From assembly GCA_016190145.1 (NCBI GenBank), contig JACPRD010000125.1:1-51581 (forward strand): 51,581 bases of DNA, given 5' to 3'. Each line of letters starts with the position of its first letter. Position 1 is the stretch's first letter. The translations under genes were made by a program, and so were the position numbers. This DNA is from Planctomycetota bacterium. GTDB taxonomy: Bacteria > Planctomycetota > MHYJ01 > WSZJ01. Shown in pieces: positions 49,479 to 51,581 of the stretch. A model generated the notes under the pieces. The model made no database searches. It saw only the letters and a program-made list of their open reading frames with translations, and had not been told where the DNA came from.

Positions 49479-49856
49479 CTACTTTCCGCGGATCACACGA
49501 ATGAGCTCCTTGATCTTCTCCTCCGGAATGCGTTTGCCGCGCAGGCTCCGGAACAGGAGCGGGAGCTTGTCCACGACCTCGGCGTTCGACATGACCTCGT
49601 CGGGAATCAGGCCGGCATCGGCCGCCGCCGTGTCGAAGAACTCGAACCACGCGTCCGACCCGTTTTTAAGCCGAAGCGCCTTCGCGTATTCCTCGAGCTT
49701 CTCGCGGCTCTGCGGCGGTTTCAGCAGACCGCGCTCGAGTTTGGAAAGGTTCCCCGCGTCCAGCCGTTGTTTCGCGCTGAACTCTCGGAGCGTCAGGCCG
49801 GTTGCCGTGCGGAGTTCCTTGAAAAGCTCACCGAACCTCTTGCGTCGCTTGGTCAT
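49479..49856 (-). CDS. XRE-family helix-turn-helix repressor
   Basis: A 125-residue protein starting at ATG 49856 with AGGAG 8 bp upstream. The HTH (about 8-60) reads RFGELFKELRTATGLTLREF and DAGNLSKLERGLLKPPQSRE. The C-terminal helical domain (AWFEFFDTAAADAGLIPDEV) would mediate dimerisation or ImmA contact. It precedes the ImmA gene by 20 bp. Two identical-geometry palindromes overlap its promoter, so it should repress its own operon. Confidence 0.88.
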   Translation of the reverse strand: MTKRRKRFGELFKELRTATGLTLREFSAKQRLDAGNLSKLERGLLKPPQSREKLEEYAKALRLKNGSDAWFEFFDTAAADAGLIPDEVMSNAEVVDKLPLLFRSLRGKRIPEEKIKELIRVIRGK

Positions 49857-49874
49857 GGCGATCTCCTCTCGTGA

Positions 49875-49933
49875 TGTTGTAACTAGACAACAACACTGGG
49901 CCGTCGTCAAGCGAGTGTTGTAATAAAACAACA
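49875..49933 (-). promoter_or_regulatory. XRE promoter with two operators (TGTTGT-N6-ACAACA)
   Basis: Operator 1 TGTTGT-AACTAG-ACAACA (49875-49892) and operator 2 TGTTGT-AATAAA-ACAACA (49916-49933). On the minus strand TTGACG (49905-49910), 17 bp, TCTAGT (49882-49887). Operator 1 covers the -10 and operator 2 lies just upstream of the -35; centres are 41 bp apart, about four helical turns. Both have the same 6-6-6 layout. Confidence 0.8.
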
Positions 49934-49939
49934 ACTCAG

Positions 49940-50102
49940 GGCCGACGGCGAGGCATCACGCGAACTTGCGGCGGGACTGGGCCCGAAAAACGTCGGGCAC
50001 GCGAACGCCGACCGCGACTTCGCGTCGCTGCGCCGGGATCCGCGCTGGCGCGGGCTCGTGAATGGAAGGCGGCGGGCAGCTCGGGCGGAGGCCTCCTGGT
50101 GA
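49940..50102 (+). pseudogene. Relic of a TPR protein C-terminus, paralogous to the gene at 45.1-46.3 kb
   Basis: The plus strand encodes LGPKNVGHANADRDFASLRR followed by DPRWRGLVNGRRRAARAEAS and TGG TGA. This matches the end of the TPR protein (NNVAHATADRDLASLRRDPRWR and AEAS), including stretches of identical DNA such as GCGCCGGGATCCGCGCTGGC. Only the last about 45 codons remain. It lies between the XRE operators and the AAA ATPase. Confidence 0.7.
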
Positions 50103-50138
50103 TGAACCCCTCGACATCCTGATCCTCACCGCGCTCCG

Positions 50139-51329
50139 CTAAGACCTTCGAGGCAGTTCCGGCATGGCGCGCAGCATGAACTCGTCGAACAGCGGAACCG
50201 TGAACGCCATGTCTCCGTGCGCAGGGCTGTACACCATCCCCTTCCTGATGAGCTTCGCGCGAACCGGCCCCACGCTCGCCACCTTCACGCCGAGCACGTC
50301 CGCAATGTCGCCCGTTCGCTGCGGCCCCGGTCCCAGCTCGGCCATCGCGCGCAGGAAGTTCTTCTCGCTGTTGGTCAGGCGATCGAAGCGGACCCTGAAG
50401 AAGTTCTGGTCGAGGCGAGGGAGCACCCGGTTGGTCGCGGACTTGACCACCTCGAGGGTGATGGGGCTCGACGGCGCCGCATTCCACATCTGGTAGCCCC
50501 ATTCCTGGATGAAATAGGGGTACCCTTTGGTGAGGCTGAAAACCTCCTTCAGGGCGTCCGCGGCGACGCGGACCTGCGCGGCGAGCGCCGGGTCCTTGAT
50601 GGCCCTCCCGGCATCTTCCTCCGAGAGCGCCCCGATGTCAGGAAAACTGAAGAGGCGTTCGGCATACGACTTCGACTCGCCGGCAAGCCCGGGCAAGATC
50701 GGCAGGCCCGCACCGAGCAGGACCAGCGGAAGCTGGCGCTGCTGGACCTTGTGCATCGCCATGATCAACGCGCCCAGTTCCTTCCGGTCGAAGTACTGGA
50801 GTTCGTCGATGAACAGGCCCACCGCCGACTTTCGCTCCTCGGCCGCCTCGCCGACGGCGACGAAAAGACTGGGGAGATCCACTTCGAGGTCGCCGCTGTC
50901 CGCCGTTCCCTTTTCCGGGTCGATGTCCAGGCCCATGCTGACGTCGCCGACGGTGATCTTGAGCGATCCGATGAAACTGCGCAGGACCCTGAGCCCGCGC
51001 CTGACTTTCTCGCCGGCCCCCGCGACCCGATCGAGGTCGAACAGCAGGGAGCGCATGTGGTTCGCGATCAGCGGACCGAGTCGCTTTTCCTCGTGCGCCT
51101 CGATGGAGATCGTCTTGTAGCCGTCCTTCCTGGCCATCCGCTCGATCTCGTTCAGCAGCACCGTCTTGCCCACGCCCCGCAGTCCGGTCAGAAGAAGGCT
51201 CTTCTCGGACTTCTTCTGGCGGACTCTGCCGAGGAGGATGCGCGCCTCTTCGAGGACGGGCCCGCGTCCCACCAATTCGGGAGGAGGCGATCCTGCGCCG
51301 GGGGAGAAGGGGTTTTTGAGTGGGTCCAT
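50139..51329 (-). CDS. AAA ATPase with C-terminal winged helix
   Basis: A 396-residue protein from ATG 51329. It begins MDPLKNPFSPGAGSPPPELV, the usual start of this family, followed by Walker A GLRGVGKT (49-56) and Walker B AVGLFIDELQYF. The middle reads ALIMAMHKVQQRQLPLVLLG and AGLPILPGLAGESKSYAERL, and ALSEEDAGRAIKDPALAA is helical-lid-like. The last 90 residues form a winged helix (LTNSEKNFLRAMAELGPGPQ, DIADVLGVKVASVGPVRAKL). It resembles AAA_16/archaeal-type ATPases that act as regulators or loaders on DNA. It is the last gene in the window; the upstream region bears candidate control elements. Confidence 0.85.
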   Translation of the reverse strand: MDPLKNPFSPGAGSPPPELVGRGPVLEEARILLGRVRQKKSEKSLLLTGLRGVGKTVLLNEIERMARKDGYKTISIEAHEEKRLGPLIANHMRSLLFDLDRVAGAGEKVRRGLRVLRSFIGSLKITVGDVSMGLDIDPEKGTADSGDLEVDLPSLFVAVGEAAEERKSAVGLFIDELQYFDRKELGALIMAMHKVQQRQLPLVLLGAGLPILPGLAGESKSYAERLFSFPDIGALSEEDAGRAIKDPALAAQVRVAADALKEVFSLTKGYPYFIQEWGYQMWNAAPSSPITLEVVKSATNRVLPRLDQNFFRVRFDRLTNSEKNFLRAMAELGPGPQRTGDIADVLGVKVASVGPVRAKLIRKGMVYSPAHGDMAFTVPLFDEFMLRAMPELPRRS

Positions 51330-51348
51330 GTGTACCGACTTGTACCCA

Positions 51349-51372
51349 TTTATACCCGGATTTGAGTATAAA
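51349..51372 (-). promoter_or_regulatory. Inverted repeat and -10-like element before the AAA ATPase
   Basis: TTTATAC (51349-51355) and GTATAAA (51366-51372) form a perfect inverted repeat around 10 bp. The minus-strand TATAAA (51350-51355 region) is a good -10 with only a weak -35, placing the start about 25 nt upstream of the ATG. Confidence 0.4.
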
Positions 51373-51473
51373 TAAGCATATTTCCGTGGGATATGGGGGC
51401 GCGCGGCAGGTGCACAGGAGGGGCGCGAAGGGACCAAACGACATCACGCGGTCGACCCTGCCGGAACCAGAGA

Positions 51474-51501
51474 AATGTATGATATGTTAGGCAAATGTCA
51501 A
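51474..51501 (-). promoter_or_regulatory. Second candidate promoter upstream of the AAA ATPase
   Basis: On the minus strand a consensus TTGACA (51496-51501) is separated by 16 bp from TACATT (51474-51479). It would give a leader of about 140 nt. The remainder to the right edge shows pyrimidine-rich DNA without a gene. Confidence 0.4.
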
Positions 51502-51581
51502 GGTTGTTTTGGAATCCGGTTCATGGCCCCAGTTACACCCCTGTCTTCCTCTCCTCCTCCTTCTCCTCGCACCCCCGCCCC

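Overview
The window is high-GC bacterial chromosome that looks like a member of the Planctomycetota or a close relative, probably from an environmental genome. Pointers are a Hanks-type Ser/Thr kinase followed by PEGA-like and SUMF1/FGE domains, an ECF sigma factor of planctomycete type with a LolA-like anti-sigma partner, HEAT/WD40 exported proteins, very many TPR proteins, a DUF3604 hydrolase and a SEC-C/TPR protein. The phylum is inferred from gene families; there is no rRNA or tRNA gene, no transposase and no CRISPR array.

Layout. 0.3-2.1 kb: an operon of a membrane protein, a winged-helix regulator and a TPR protein, behind a strong promoter with a palindrome at the start site. 2.1-4.1 kb (minus): GH5 glycosidase and an exported protein, separated by an 8-bp tandem repeat. 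4.3-6.6 kb: kinase and PEGA/FGE part, apparently one gene split by a frame change. 6.6-7.0 kb: two large inverted repeats. 7.0-11.8 kb: MFS transporter, a thioredoxin-like protein with one active-site cysteine, coupled to a HEAT/WD40 protein. 11.8-14 kb: SPFH protein and NAD-kinase-like protein behind a promoter with a palindrome in its spacer. 14-25.3 kb: exported proteins, a HEAT protein resembling the vitellogenin/MTP lipid-transfer module, a SirB1/TPR protein, a DUF3604 hydrolase, a sigma/anti-sigma pair, an alpha/beta hydrolase and a membrane protein.

25.3-34.9 kb (minus): a damaged RhuM gene with a small partner, DUF3788, a PKD-containing zinc metallopeptidase and a 1,807-residue subtilase fused to a PHP-like domain. 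35-40.9 kb: DUF2293, a DUF1016 nuclease relic, TPR and SEC-C/TPR genes, and a PIN gene broken by a stop codon. 41.2-51.4 kb is accessory in character: a sigma-factor/TPR-CHAT protease operon, a TPR protein, a VapBC45-like toxin-antitoxin pair, a DUF5925 AAA ATPase, an XRE/ImmA pair with a two-operator promoter, a relic of a TPR gene and a second AAA ATPase with a winged helix.

The strongest candidate for something new is the translationally coupled sigma factor plus TPR-CHAT protease (41.4-44.8 kb). It recalls the protease-sigma logic of CRISPR-Craspase but has no CRISPR component nearby. Next are the subtilase-PHP fusion, which lacks the usual oxyanion asparagine, and the lipid-transfer-like HEAT protein.

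Several genes carry single-base frame changes (about 5.6, 25.7, 29.08, 37.19 and 49.0 kb) or an in-frame stop (39.84 kb). Some may be uncorrected sequencing errors, so pseudogene calls are provisional.
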